Notes: a model not told the origin generated them from the letters alone. 64,000 nt of DNA from Acanthochromis polyacanthus (GCF_021347895.1 NC_067127.1:17332984-17396983); one strand, 5' to 3'. Positions 1 through 12,041 are shown, counted from the first letter of the stretch. Numbers and translations are program-made.

Positions 1-2602
1 GAATCTACATACACAGTCGTGCCCAGTATGTGCTCTACTGCCCCTGTAGTGTAGCTGCAGCCAGTTCACACAGACACAAATCCTGAGCCGCACACAGATG
101 TCTGTGGATGGGTCCATGCAGACTCTTTAGTAGATGACGATTGTGGAAGCAGAAAATATAACACTGGCCTTTGGGGTTCTGGTTATTAGAACAGTAATTT
201 ACCAGTTTTAGTTGACTAGTCAGAAACTGCACTGCCACTTCATATTTTCTGACCATTTGTCGAATAAAACCAAACACACAATTTTGTCCCACTGAGCAGA
301 CAGAAAAAAAATCATGATTTAGGCATGGGCGATACTTTAAAGTGAAAAACATTCTTTTGAAAATTGCTGACTGTCACGAAAAAGGTCATTTATGTGTTTA
401 TATACACAAATAATTACTATTTAACCGTGGCACCCACATGGAAAGTAATGCCCTGCTGTTTAGTTGCTGAATGCTTCACTTTATTAATGATGCTGGGTTG
501 AATGTTTACCAGAGCTCGTTTGCTTGAAACAGCTGGCAGATGCAGTTGTAAATCAATGAGGCAGGCGAAGTTAAAAAGGTCACAGACAGTTAAACCAAAA
601 CAATAAGCTGAAAAAGCGAGAATAATACACTGTTAATATAAAATATTGATTAAAGCAAATTTAAAATGAGTCCCCAATCCTATAGCTGCATTTGCTTTAG
701 AGCTCCAGAGTGCAATCCAACCCTCATGTCATACCGCTTACTTTTCTTCACCAGCGAGTTGACAAATTTCATGGAAAAATATAGTTGGGGTTTGCACTTC
801 ACTGTGCCCTCTGGTTGCAATGAGGAATACTATTCTCCGGAAAGGGAATCACAAAATTAGGGTGACAATGCAACAGTATTCCTACAGCCACTTCAACTGC
901 ACTCCAACTTCGGCAGAGTTTCTGCAAAGTGATAGAAGCTAATGATCCACTGGCAGTGCCGAGATAAAATTGGGCCACTGTCTGTTGACATGTTCTGGCA
1001 GCTCCATTATGAAGCAGATGATTTGACTTTGTTGGAGGATTATACTGCATGTATCCTGCAGCACCAAACGCTGTGCAGTGAAGATATCAATAAAATGCAG
1101 CAGGCTGAAGCTGGACTTCAAACACAGAAACACTCTTTAGAAACTCATGAGTGCCTATTAGAAATCCAGTCACTATAGAGTAACTGTCCTGTGTGTCACA
1201 GATAAAATCTTGCACTGATAAGAAATAGCTGTATTTCATTAGATCAAACAGCTGTAGAATGTGGGCTCTGACATTTTCTGACCCAATATTGCAATAGAGA
1301 AATAACTGGTCAGCGGGGAGCGTATCAGGGTCATGCACGGTGCCGACAGTTTCGTTTTTGTGGCTCCAGATATTCATGATAATCCATCTCTCTGAAGTTG
1401 TTCTTCATCAATAACTCCAAAGACAAGCATGGCTTATTCTGGCTTTGAAGCTTCCTCGGGACATCCTGACAGATTGTGTGAAATATCGCGTCACAAGTCG
1501 TATAAAATATTTCCCTCTGATGAAACGCTGTCACCTTTTGAATCATTGTCTGTCCGTGCATTCGTGATGTGACCTCAGCGCACAACTTACACATGATTCA
1601 CGGACTGAGGAGCACGGAGTCTGCAATCTGCAGCTCGGGCTCCTCTCTGCTTCCTGTAATGTACTAAGACAGCAATGGTATGCATCATTTTGATCTGTTT
1701 TACCTTTCAAAAAACGTCCACATTAGCAAGAAAGACCTTGCTTAGCTTGCAAGGTCTTCCCATTTTGTCTAATCATTAATAATAAATTGATTAAAATGAG
1801 CTGCTTTATGTAACTAAAAGGCTAGTGAATAGTTTGAATGTAAACATCAGTTCCTGCTCCATTTATCCATTTATAAGTCTAGCAATAAAAAAAACAAACA
1901 TAACCGGTGAGCACTCAGCTTTAAGATGGCAGCACTACAGTAATGTAAGCAAAAGCAATTGCCTTCCAAGGCCAAAAAATTACAGAAGCCTCGAAGTTTT
2001 ATCAAAAATTACATTACACCAGTCATGCAGTATGTTTAATATTTCTTTGGAATAGTCAGTGTTTGACTTTTAAATGAGCATTAAAACACTGAGGTGCTGC
2101 TCACACAGTAGTAGAAACCAGCTACAGTACATGCAGACAACCAGTCAAGCATTGTCCAAGAGCGTATAGTACATCAGAGGGTAGTGTTATTTTTTGCAGA
2201 TGGACGAGTTTTCACTGCAGGATCTTCAGGTGTCTGTTTGTAATGTTCATGTGGGCGGGTGAGTGATGCTTAGGTCAAAGCAGCACTTAAACTCTCTTAT
2301 GTATGAAGCATCAGCAACATGAGTCAATTATTTGCAGCACCATTTGAGAAGTGCAGGTGTTGACAGGAGCTTCACTGCCTTCACTGTGCTCCCAGACATA
2401 TTCTGTGCGTCACTGTAAGATAAATATACTGAGTTTATCCTTTGTCAAAGACAGACTGCAGAGTTTAGACTCACATCTGGTGTGACTGCAAGGTGCTGTT
2501 TAATCTCATCACTCCAGGTAAAGGTTGAGATGCCTGAAAAGGTAATTATTGTTTTCATACTGTGTGTTTTTACTCAAATGACTTGAAGCAATGATTTTGT
2601 TA
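1..2602. other. Background non-coding sequence
   Basis: No gene, RNA gene or recognisable transposon was found here. Short open frames on the minus strand around 1087-1594 read for 87-96 codons, with GC somewhat raised at 1560-1650. They have no recognisable domain, and their length is what chance gives in AT-rich DNA. The region could be intronic or intergenic. Confidence 0.5.
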
Positions 2603-2965
2603 TTAAAGCAACAGTTTAACATTTTGGAAAATGTGCTAACTCAATGTCTTGCTGTGAGTTAGATAAGAAGATGAATACTACTATCATGTCTGCACTCTAA
2701 AAATGCTTCTTAATGTAGCACAAAGACCAGAAACAGCTACACCAGCACCTCACCTGTACAGATCAATTACTTTCTAGAGTCTTGATGGTTGCCTGGCAAC
2801 TGGTCCGAACCCAAATATAGTTTAGCCGTTAATGTTGCAAATTTTCATTTCTACACACAGCGTTTGTTCTGAACAAACAAAGGAGATAATGTGGCAATTA
2901 ATGAGCTGTAGATGGTGTTACTTAACGGACAGAGCCAGGCCAGCTGTTTCCAGAGCTTACTTTGA
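2603..2965 (+). repeat. Teleost dispersed repeat, copy a
   Basis: The copy starts at a TTAA with the AAAGCAACAGTTTAACATTT block and runs through a GTTGCCTGGCAACT block near 2791-2804. After about 100 bases follows a segment with GAGCTGTAG and CAGAGCCAGGCCAGCTGTTT (about 2900-2950). The same order of blocks recurs at 58476-58740 in this window, which is the direct evidence for a family. I recognise the blocks as common in fish non-coding DNA, but cannot name the family with certainty. No coding capacity is seen. Confidence 0.6.
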
Positions 2966-3239
2966 TGTCAGGCAGAACTGTCAACTCATTACAGTCTGTT
3001 TGCACCTTCAGTCTGACATTGCCTCCTCACTAATGGATTTTAGTCAAGGAAAAGTTTTGATTTTACCTAACTAATCAATAGAGATCGACATATCAGCCTG
3101 AATCTACCAACACTGATGTATGACCATGCCAGCATAACCTATTGGTTTTGCTTGGGTTTTGAGAGCAGAGCAAACTGAAACTATGATGTTGGATGATATT
3201 GAGAATACCTGATGGGCTCATATCAAATTTTTCTCTTCG

Positions 3240-3618
3240 GTTCTATTGCCCACAGCAATTCATTTTCCTGCTTTACAGCCAACCTGACTGATTGAAAGCA
3301 GTTTGTTTCAGGAAAATATGCTCAATCTGAATCAGCCCCAGTTACCCATGTATTCCTCAGGGATCAGTGCTGGGACCACTTTTATTTATTGTATGTTTGT
3401 AAACCTCTTTATGAAATACCTTTCCTGTGTTATGTTGACAACTACCAACTTTGTATCTCCCGAAAACCTAAGACCCCTTTACCCCTGAAACAGCTGTCTT
3501 CAAGCCACCAACATCTGGATGTCAAACAACTCTCTCAAGCTCAATGGAAATAAAAGTGCGTTTCTCCTCATTAGCTTGAAGACTACATATTACAAATTCA
3601 CCATTTCACTATATTTAT
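3240..3618 (+). pseudogene. LINE reverse transcriptase remnant, 5' part (L2/CR1-like)
   Basis: This is a decayed piece of a non-LTR retrotransposon reverse transcriptase. At 3358-3390 the translation reads QGSVLGPLLFI, a hallmark block of LINE polymerases. At 3431-3460 YVDNYQLCIS stands where YADD-type active-site residues are expected, so the catalytic pair is changed (second Asp to Asn). A downstream block (about 3500-3585) reads like the usual WMSSNxLxLNxxKTE region. The blocks fall in different frames, with stops between them, so the copy is dead. It is interrupted at about 3619 by an R1 repeat and resumes at about 4276. The clade (L2/CR1 type) is judged from motif style only. Confidence 0.75.
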
Positions 3619-4275
3619 TACTCCGTCAATGAGGCGGGGCCTTAGCGCAGTTATGTGAAGACCAGCACTGGTTTCTCTGTCTCTCTGCCTGTCTGTTTGT
3701 CTGTTAGTAACATTACTCAAAAACGGATTTGCATGAAATATTCAAGGAAGGTCAGAAATAACACAAGAACCAGCTCAATAGATTCTGGCAGTGATGCGTC
3801 TTATAGTCTGGATCCGCATATTTGTTAAAGATTTCTGTATCATTGCGAGATAGCTGCACGCCGTCACTGTAACTATGACAACAAGTGGCTGCTACGTCAC
3901 CTGCCTGCTGACGATCACATGATTGCGACCCTACTAAAAATTGACCATTGCAGACTTAGCGGGATTTATTCATCAGAAATTATACAATCAACAGATGATT
4001 AAATTGTGGGGGTGTTTCTGAGTCCCATCAATTCCTGCCACCTGCTACATATTTAGGTGGCGCAATTTGAAATCGATACATATCGTACATATGCATAACA
4101 CCTGCCTGTTCTCAGTGCAAGGTCACTTTGTTTGTGGGTACATCTATATTAAATGGCCATATTCTATGGTTCTGTGATTTCTGGATGACGTTTGTCAAGA
4201 TTTCAGCCGCCAGAAATGATACAGTGACTGAGCAACCTTGGCGGAGTAGTGCGGTCTCTGAGTGCTTTTCTTGTT
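3619..4275 (+). repeat. R1 dispersed repeat, copy 1, inserted in a LINE
   Basis: The unit runs from TACTCCGTCAATGAGGCGG to the block CTCTGAGTGCTTTTCTTGTT. It shares this start, this end and most internal blocks with copies at 16293-16882 (minus strand) and 62365-62770. Shared internal blocks include a (CTGT)n tract, AACATTACTCAAAAACGG, GGAAGGTCAGAAAT, TTTGTTAAAGATTTCTGTAT and CCTGCTGACGATCAC. It carries no long open frame. It splits the LINE that flanks it on both sides, so it inserted after the LINE. I know such sequences to be repetitive in fish but cannot assign a transposon class: no clear terminal inverted repeat is seen. Confidence 0.75.
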
Positions 4276-4790
4276 GGTGACTATGCCCTACACGTTCCCC
4301 CTAAAATCAATAGTATTGGTGCTACACTGAAGGGAATAGTTTCCTTTAGCTCCTACATTAGTAACTGCTTACATGCTGCTTATTTTGGTCTGTTCAGTAT
4401 TTCTGGATTTTGTCCTTCTCTCTCTCAGTACAGCACTCGAGTTCTTATTCACGTACTGGTCACATTTTGCATTAATTACTGCCACATTATGTTCTCCAGT
4501 ATTTCCAATAAAATTCTCCATCAAATCATTCAAAACTCTGCTGCTGTAACACCCCGTCTCGTTCAGCTCCACCGACTGCTTGAGCAACAAAGGATACATT
4601 ACACGACTCTACTGCTCACCTTTAAAACCTTCTATAATCTGACTCCTTCTTACCTCTCAGACTTTCTCTTTCCCTTCCACCTTCTCTTCACTTCCTACCA
4701 CGACTCCGTAACATACATGCTGCTACACATCCATCAGCTAGACTGTGTCATAGAGTACAAACCACAACTTAAAACAGATTTATTTTAAAG
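4276..4790 (+). pseudogene. LINE ORF2 C-terminal remnant (L2/CR1-like)
   Basis: This is the continuation of the LINE at 3240-3618 beyond the R1 insertion. An open frame of about 170 codons reads the typical region after the polymerase active site: IGATLKGIVSFSSYIS (usual LGVTLDxxLSFxxHI), then an INYCHIMF block, IIQNSAAV, LLEQQRIHYTTLLLTFKTFYNLTPSYLSD, which matches the conserved IQNSAAR...LHWLPVxxRIxFKILLLxFKALxxxAPxYLSDLL arrangement. The frame ends at about 4786. Because the 5' half is broken and the element is split, it is a relic, although this segment has stayed open. Confidence 0.8.
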
Positions 4791-5945
4791 AGCATACCTG
4801 TTGTAACGCAATCATAATCCACTTTTGTCATATCCACTTTGAGCCTGAATTTACTGTGTTACTCTGCTTGATGTTTTGAAATTTGTCCTTGGGTGTTTTA
4901 AAAGCCACCAACTCATTCTTTGTATTATTATTATTACAGCTTGGTAATACTTGACTTGCATGTTCGTGGCGCCCATTGGACTGTTGGGTTTCATTCGATG
5001 AAACACAGAACAATGTCCCCATGCAAGACAAACAAGTATTACTCTAAGCTAACAGGCTGCTGGTAATAACATAGTATTTAAGTTACAGTGTTCTTCATTT
5101 TTTTGTCTAATTAAATGTAGTAAATGTCATAAAATATTCTCATTTTTTAAATCAATTCAGACCTGTTTTTAATCTAAACTTTGAGATATTAGTATAAATG
5201 TACACTCATAGACCATTTATTCATCTCACATTCCCAATGCCATTGAACAGTGCGAGTTTTCAGAATTTCAAAGGCTATTTAATGATGGTTCCAGCTAAAC
5301 TAATGTATGCATGACTCTTGTACCCTCTGAAGAGTCGCATGTTTGGACCCAGAACAGACTGAAGTGGAGGTTCTGACCTGTCTCTCACAGAAAATATTTC
5401 ACTTGTCATTGGCAAAGAAAAGAGACAACCTCTCAACGGCTCATGTGCTTCACAAAAACTCACAACTGACTGAACTGCATTTTTGTCAGAGTGTCAGCTC
5501 TTCTTGGCAACATGTTCCACTCCACCTACACCTCCCGGAGAACACAGATCCTCTTTGATAATCATTGCGCATAAATAATATGTCATTAGCAAGCTGACAT
5601 ACTAATTAGTCAAATCTGCCAATTTCCATTTCTCATTTCATTTCCATTTCCCAAACAAAAGGCCCCATATCACCCGATGTGTCTGACAGACATGTTGCTG
5701 TAGTTCTGTGGTTGTAATCTTAGCTTAGTTGGAGCAACAACAAGTAGTCAGAGGTGGTTATGGCACAGTGAGTGTGTGCTGGAGTGTATGTGGGTATAAT
5801 GGAGTGCTACAGCATCGCCCAAGGCTTCACCCCACCTCCTGGATTTGCTGTAGCTTTTAGTTATTCAGTAACTGGTGTCCCAGGCCATCAGACCATAAGG
5901 TGAGTGAGTGGATGTGTGACTGAGTCTTGGCGGTAGTTTCTACAG
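4791..5945. other. Background non-coding sequence
   Basis: No gene or recognisable repeat was found apart from short simple tracts such as the TTATTATTATTA run near 4920. Open frames are short and overlap on both strands. A raised-GC stretch begins near 5800, just upstream of the exon candidate at 5946. Confidence 0.45.
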
Positions 5946-6097
5946 GTGCCAGCTCATCCAGTGAATCTGCCAAAGAAACACAGTTCGTAATGGGAGATTG
6001 TGGATCCGCCTCTCTCGCACGCTCGCTGAAGTACTCTCTCAGTTCCAGCAGCAGTGCTGACAAGTACGGCAATCTCAGAGCTAAACAACTAAGACAG
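5946..6097 (+). CDS. Possible coding exon (serine-rich), gene unknown
   Basis: The segment is preceded by TTTCTACAG, a good acceptor, and followed by GTGAGTAG, a strong donor. It is 152 bp: two bases completing a codon, then 50 codons without a stop, ending on a complete CAG codon. The peptide starts ASSSSESAKETQFVMGDCG and ends YGNLRAKQLRQ, with a SLSSSSSADKY stretch between. Its base composition is richer in GC than the flanks, and codon third positions look coding-like. I do not recognise the protein. No partner exon is obvious nearby; the next plus-strand candidates are more than 17 kb away. It could also be a chance open segment; conservation would decide. Confidence 0.35.
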
Positions 6098-8801
6098 GTG
6101 AGTAGCTGCACTCTGAAACACCCCAGGCCTAGTGTTGAACATCCTCCCTCATCCTAACTCTCTTTGGTGCTGTAGGCTGTGAACAACAAACCTAAAACCT
6201 GAAATTGAGTGTGCTGCTGCTATATAGCTCGACCAGGCAGTTTGCCTTATGATGTATCACAAGCTGTGCTTCCATGCTGCAGTTTTTAGGTTCCCAGTGT
6301 CCCCAACAGAATCCCAAAGCTGGTGCAGACGAGAATAATTTATCGAGGACTGTCAGGGAGCATTTAGACCTTTCAGGCAGCTGCAGCGTTCACTATAAAG
6401 CAACAACGTCACTATTATATGGAGAAGCTGGGTAGCTTCTTAGCAGAGTTGTTGGTTGCTGAATAACATGAATTTTAAAGGGGAGTTTGCCTGTTAGCTT
6501 TCTTATTTTCTTTACATTGTTGAAATGTGTGAGACGTCACAGTAAGTGCAGCAGCAGCAGAGAGTGATGAGCAGAAACACTGGAACAGTAAAAGGATGTA
6601 GCACATGAACATCCTACTGACGTTTCGATTACATTTAAAATGAAATTTAGCTGTCCCAGCAGGGATGTGTTGAGGTCAATGTGTTTGCAGTGAGATATTT
6701 CTTTAGTCTTCATCTCACTTGCAGCAAGATCAGAAAAGCAAAAATCGCTTGTTTTGTTTTTACTTGCAGTACTGTCTGATAGGTATGGCATGTTTAACTG
6801 TTCATGACTATAGACCAGTAATATTTATTGCTCTATGTATGCACAGAAAACTGTAAAAAGGCACAGGTTGCTGCTAACATTAAAAGTGGATCTGCTGTTT
6901 TTCAGGTGTCCTGGTGAGCCTGACGGTGTGACTGTGAGCTATCTGGCACAACACCAGGACCACGAAACTGAAGCAACTAAATGGAACTGAGCCATTACTA
7001 ATTTTTTTATTTACTCTGACTGTGTGATACAACTAAAAAAAATCTACTGTTTCAGTCAATATTAATAATTTATTTTTAATAAAGGCCAGGAAAATTATGG
7101 TTTATTTCGAATTAACCTCCTTACTTTGAACTGAACTTTAGCTTGTTTATGGAGGTAACAAAGGAGCACACCTTGGCAGACCTGCACATTAGCCTCATGG
7201 AGAGCAACAGAGGGTGAAGGGGCTTTATTATCAAGGTGTTACAGGCTATTTATGAGCCAAAAAAGGGGCATCTTTGGGGTTTATTCATGCAATTAAACTT
7301 TGCATTTTAGTTGCGTGCTTTGATGGGGTAAATGAAACTATCAGACAACTTTCTTATTGCTATTGATCAAGTGTCTGTCACCATTACGTTAAGCCTTGGC
7401 TAGTTATTTACACCTGTGCTTTTAGTACAAACATCAATTAGGGTGTGCACTGGAATTGTTTGCTGGGTGTGTCTCAATGCCAAAGCTGAGATACTGCGGT
7501 CTCTTAGACAGCCCATTCTGTAGGACATAATGGTCTGGCTGTACTTCAGCATCATTCTGCTTCACCCTGGCTTGCTTGTTTACACAGTTGTTGTGGGCGG
7601 GGCTAAGCGAGGGATGCGGCTTCGCTGTTCCTTCAAAGTAGTGACAGGAGGAATTGTTGCGGTGGAATATTTGCATGCAGGGAGGCGAACACTGTCATTA
7701 AAACGGATAATCCACAAAAAAAAACCTTGCAGGCCTGCCTTACTGCAAATCCAAATCCCCTGCACAACCTTCAATTTTCGGTGTTGAAGATTGCTGCTCG
7801 GAGGTTGTTTTTGTTGTTGTTTCCCATAGTGAGATGGATTTTGAAAACAGTAACACACAGATAGCAGAAAGAGGGAAGAAAGCCGCCTGAAATGAGTGGC
7901 CAGTGGCAGGCTTATACCTGGTGAGTCAGACTGTAGCGGAGGTGATGGGTCTGACTCATAATTAGCCAGTGATACAACCTGAGAGGTGCAGGGAGACTAA
8001 CAGGGAAATTGCTGAGCTGTGCCAAGACGCAATGACAGTTCAATAAGGTCAAGTTGTTTGATTTGTTGTTCGGGACTATATAACAATGCAGGACTTTGCT
8101 ATCCACTTTTTACCCATGAAATAAAACCTAGAACCAGATGAGGCTCTGTTGGAGGACATCTGACTTATTACACTGAAGACATTTAGAAATGTTAAAGACT
8201 CTGCATATTCATGGTCCACCTAAACAGGTGGTTTCGCCTACTTTGAATGACTAGAACTCATCTCAGGTTGTGTTTGATCGATATCCTTGCCCTCCTGTAA
8301 GCACCTGACTGCATGGGACAAATACACCTTTATCATCCTTTCTGGTGCAGGGTTTGCAAGGCCTTTAATCATGACTGAATCCCACTTAGCTGCTTGGATT
8401 TCAGGGTCTTGGTATTGTGTGTGCTGGCTCTCTGTCACACTGTCATGGCTCACTGGGACGCTTGGATAGAAGACACATTTCCTAGCATAGCAAATCAAAA
8501 TGTCTGCGGTGGGGAAAGGGCATATTGAATTGCAGTGGTGGCTCAGAGTCCAGTGAAACAGCTATAAATGAGCCAAAGGCCCCAAGTGTCTAAAATCTGG
8601 AAAAAATCCATACACAATTTAATACACTTCCGTTTACACACATTTAGCCTTATTCCAGTTCAGAGTGTGGTGGTAGTACATCTGAACCTGTCTAGTGACT
8701 GCCAAGAAAGCCAGAAGAAGAACCTTTGTTGAGCATTTTAGTCGCAATCATTAACAGTTTCTACTTAATTCATACAATCAGGGTTCTCTCTCACACATTT
8801 A
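6098..8801. other. Background non-coding sequence
   Basis: No gene or clear mobile element was recognised. The open frames here are 60-92 codons, often overlapping on both strands, and show no domain. If 5946-6097 is an exon, this would be intron sequence. Confidence 0.45.
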
Positions 8802-8815
8802 TCATTCAGTGGTCA

Positions 8816-9303
8816 AACTGATTCCAGTGCTCCAGATTAACTGGTGGACAAGGCGAGTAGTGATTTTCTGTTTGTACATATTCCATTCCTTATACTCAAT
8901 ACATTTTTGTTCATCATTTTCAGGAATAATAGCTTCCCTATCCCAGAAAGGAGACACATTTGGGTCTAAACAGAGCCATTTTTTGGCACTTACAGTTTGG
9001 CTATGGCATTGGAAAATGTGTGGGAAAGATGTGGCCCACATGTCATGACATAGATAGGCCTGCCTGACATAGATTACTAAAGGGTCTGTGAAGTCCGACA
9101 AGATGCTGAAGATCTCACTGGGAACAACAGGATCATCATCAGCGAATGTAAAATGCATATTCATATCAGAATAATCAGCAGACAAAAAATGCAAAACATC
9201 CTCTTTAATTACTTTATCTTTGTTATTCTTGGTTATTGTTTCTTTTGTTATAAAGGTAAGTTCATGACTTACAGAAATAACGTGTACATTTTTATCATTC
9301 TGT
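8816..9303 (-). other. Unrecognised minus-strand open frame, about 160 codons
   Basis: An open frame runs on the minus strand from a stop near 9303 down to a stop near 8806, with the first ATG codons near 9194 or 9150. It includes acidic stretches such as FTFADDDPVVPSEIF and an aromatic and Cys/His-rich middle. I recognise no domain and see no good start context or splice signals. Its upstream end lies about 20 bases from the target site of the large palindromic element. A stop-to-stop length near 160 codons is close to the longest expected by chance in 64 kb of AT-rich DNA, so it is listed only because it is the longest unexplained frame outside mobile elements. Confidence 0.15.
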
Positions 9304-9317
9304 CACAATTTTCATGG

Positions 9318-9324
9318 ATATGAT
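9318..9324 (+). repeat. Target-site duplication, left (ATATGAT)
   Basis: ATATGAT lies directly before the first base of the inverted repeat and recurs at 16255-16261 directly after its last base. It marks the integration site of the whole 9325-16254 unit. Confidence 0.8.
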
Positions 9325-10476
9325 CAACCCAGTCTCACATCAAATTGTGACATAGTCACGTTTGTCCACAATGCAAAACGTTACAATCTCACAATTTGGC
9401 CCTGAAAATTGTGAGATGCTCACGTTTTTTCCCGCAATTCTTTTCTATGGGTCTGACGAAGGGTCACGTGACTGCTTGCTGCAGGCTTCTCAAAATGAAA
9501 ACATGGCGGCTGTTCCTTTTATTTTCCGTGGAAAATGCATTATTTTAAGATAGTTTGGACAGATAAAAACATTTTGATGACATTTTTAGCGAGAAATATA
9601 TATAACACTTTCACATTAACCATTCAGTTATTGGAAATTATCTTTGGTTTGGTTTGTTTTTACGCTGAATTTCACTTCACGGCATTAAATTGTGACAGTG
9701 TCACATTTTGTACGTTATGTTGGTTGATTAGGACGCTGCCAAAAACGAAAACAAGCGGTGTGTTTATTTTTGTATTGTTGCATTGTGTAATTTTTTGAGT
9801 TGTTAAATCATTTATGTAACTCTTGGTGATTACTGCTAGTTACTGAGATGTCTTCCCCGGCCTTTCATTAGTTGACGCGCTTCGCTCCCTTGTTAACAAG
9901 TTGCATTTCAATGATCCACAAGTCGCTCGTTGTCAATGCAAACAACCGTATTTATTTCCATGAACGTGCTTTTACCGCAATCATTTGTTGAGCTCATCCA
10001 TACACCAGTCAGCGCACAGCGATCTAAAAACTTCATTCCTGCCCACAACAAGATCCCCCTGTCTTTCTTTAGCCCGTGGAAGCGTCCATAGCAACCACCA
10101 TAGCAACGGTGGGAAACGTAACAATTCCACTCCGAGACGTGAAAGATTCATCGTAATAACAAACCAAAGATCACACACAAGAACTGAACGAATACTGTGA
10201 AATTAAAATGTATATTTTTTTGGTGTCGCTGTAATGCCTGAGGCTTTGCTGCTGTCCGCTTTCTGACCGTGGTCGGCAAAACACAGGGGAGAACTACGTG
10301 CAGAACCTGCTGCACCTTTCTTCTTCGGTGGTGTCTGTGTAAAACAATGTCCAACATGCAAACAGCACACCTAGCGCCATGAAGCACAAAATGCAGGTGT
10401 AAATCAATGACATCTTACAATTACAATGTCCTGTCTTTTAACTAATAAAGACACATATATAAAGAACTTTACATCA

Positions 10477-10694
10477 GTTTGTTTGTTTGTTTGTTTGTTT
10501 GTTTGTTTTATTAAAATCCCCTATCAGCTTTTGCAAAGCAGCAGCTATTCTTCCTGGAGTCTTCATAATTTCATTTGTGACAACACCAAAAAGCAACATG
10601 TACACAAAATGCATACAAATCAAATTACAAAATACATAAACAATGCATACAAAAATACACGTATACAATACAAATAACATACATATACAAAACC
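10477..10694 (-). repeat. LINE-like 3' tail embedded in the left arm
   Basis: Read on the minus strand, the segment ends with CAGGAAGAATAGCTGCTGCT, then TTTGCAAAAGCTGATAGGGG, then a polyadenylation-like TTAATAAAA and (AAAC)n. This is the look of a non-LTR retrotransposon 3' end that is frequent in fish DNA. The mirrored copy lies at 14903-15105. No target duplication could be defined, and the clade is not resolved. Confidence 0.5.
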
Positions 10695-10978
10695 TGTCCT
10701 AACCAAAAGCATACAACACATAATACTCCCACCTTGAATTATAAAAATAAACTTTTCTTCTTCAAAGATACCATGACCTAACAGTAATAATTAAAGAATA
10801 ATCTACCTCAGAAACCAACCATAACATAAATCACATAAACAGTGACATTACAGTCACTACATTTAAGTTTAAGATTTAATTTAATGAATTATTGTATTTT
10901 ACAAATTTCTATTCCCAAGCAACCCAGTAAATTAATAACTAAAATTTTGTGCTACATAATGCTCTTTTAGTTTTATTT
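10695..10978. other. 284-base segment present only in the left arm
   Basis: Left-arm sequence on both sides of this AT-rich block is continuous in the right arm: GAAAACTTTA joins directly to GGTTTTGTAT there at about 14903. The block therefore marks either an insertion in the left arm or, more likely given the absence of flanking duplication, a deletion from the right arm after the palindrome formed. Confidence 0.6.
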
Positions 10979-11364
10979 TAAAGTTTTCAATATTCCCCGT
11001 TTTTGAGAAAATCCGGATGTTATCACTCGCTCCCGACAAAAGCATCATGTTTTTTAATATTTTGGATTTCGATTAATTAGACAATGAACAAATTGACGTA
11101 ATTTCCTGGTGGGTGTGTTTATGCAGCCTATTAAATACTTTTTTCCCCATGAAATAAAGTACAATCCATACATCATGGTCCAGTGTACATTGTTTGTTTT
11201 GTTCACTGACATAGTGCAATAAAGTTTTGTTTTTTAAACCATCCAGTACCGTAATGAATATTGAATGAATATGGCATCTCGTTTACATCTCTAATTAAGG
11301 AGCAAGAAATTTACTGACGTTGATTTATGATTCAAGACAAGCAGAGGACACACTGTGTGCCCCT

Positions 11365-11512
11365 TTAATGTCCAAAAGGCCAATTAAGGTCAAAATCTCA
11401 CAGATTCTTTGACCAATTTGGACCAATCTGCACATGTTTCATATTGGGTCCTAAAGCAATGCTGGTGTACGTTTTCAGACCACCAGGACCTACAACGGCA
11501 AAATAGGAGCAA
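11365..11512 (-). repeat. Diverged internal module, type A (left arm)
   Basis: A module of about 150 bp contains CTCCTATTTTGCCGTTGTAG, GGTCCTGGTGGTCTGAAA, TTGGTCCAAATTGGTCAAAG and GTGAGATTTTGACC when read on the minus strand. Close copies lie at 12901-13050 and 14370-14517 (plus), and diverged type-B copies at 12042-12207 (minus) and 13681-13839 (plus). Confidence 0.65.
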
Positions 11513-12041
11513 AAAAGACACTGGAACAGGGGCCTTTGTTAAAATGAATGAGAAACAGTGTGAGAACATCAATCAAAGTGCACCAAAGAGCATAAAGTCA
11601 TAGAACAGGGTGTGCTGAATGCTCTGGGAGCAAGTCTGCAGTGAAAACACCTTTGAAGGGGTCAAGGGTCACTAAATCTGAAGACTTCAAATGAAGGAGA
11701 CATTTTGTGCAACATATCAAGTATCATAAAAGTCATTCCCAGTGGAATTCAAGTCTGATATTGTGTGGGACTATTCAGGGCAGTCACATGAAGCACTGTA
11801 TCTGTTTTCAAGGGTCTAGGCCCACGGGAACCTGCTTTTTTCAGCAGTGAGGCCTACTAGTAGTGATGAAGCCTGAGGCCTTCAAACATGTAAAAATCAT
11901 TCCTGCTCGGTCATTTTTGGGTCTAGTGACACCAAATCGGACACACTCCTACTAGACCACCCCCTGACCTTGCATATTTTTTTTCAGAGAGTTAGCTCAA
12001 AAGGGGCCCGAGCACGGCCCTGTTTCTGACTCTACGGTTAA

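Noticed and set aside
1087..1594. Overlapping minus-strand frames as exons
   Set aside because: The translated text reads smoothly, but the two frames differ, no splice sites join them, and no domain is seen.
8816..9303. Longest unexplained minus-strand frame as a new gene
   Set aside because: A length near 160 codons is about the maximum expected by chance in 64 kb of this composition. No domain, start context or splice signal was found. It is kept only as a low-confidence feature.
9362..10387. Frames repeated in both palindrome arms as conserved genes
   Set aside because: Their duplication is explained by the inverted arms, not by selection. They are 60-87 codons and have no domain.
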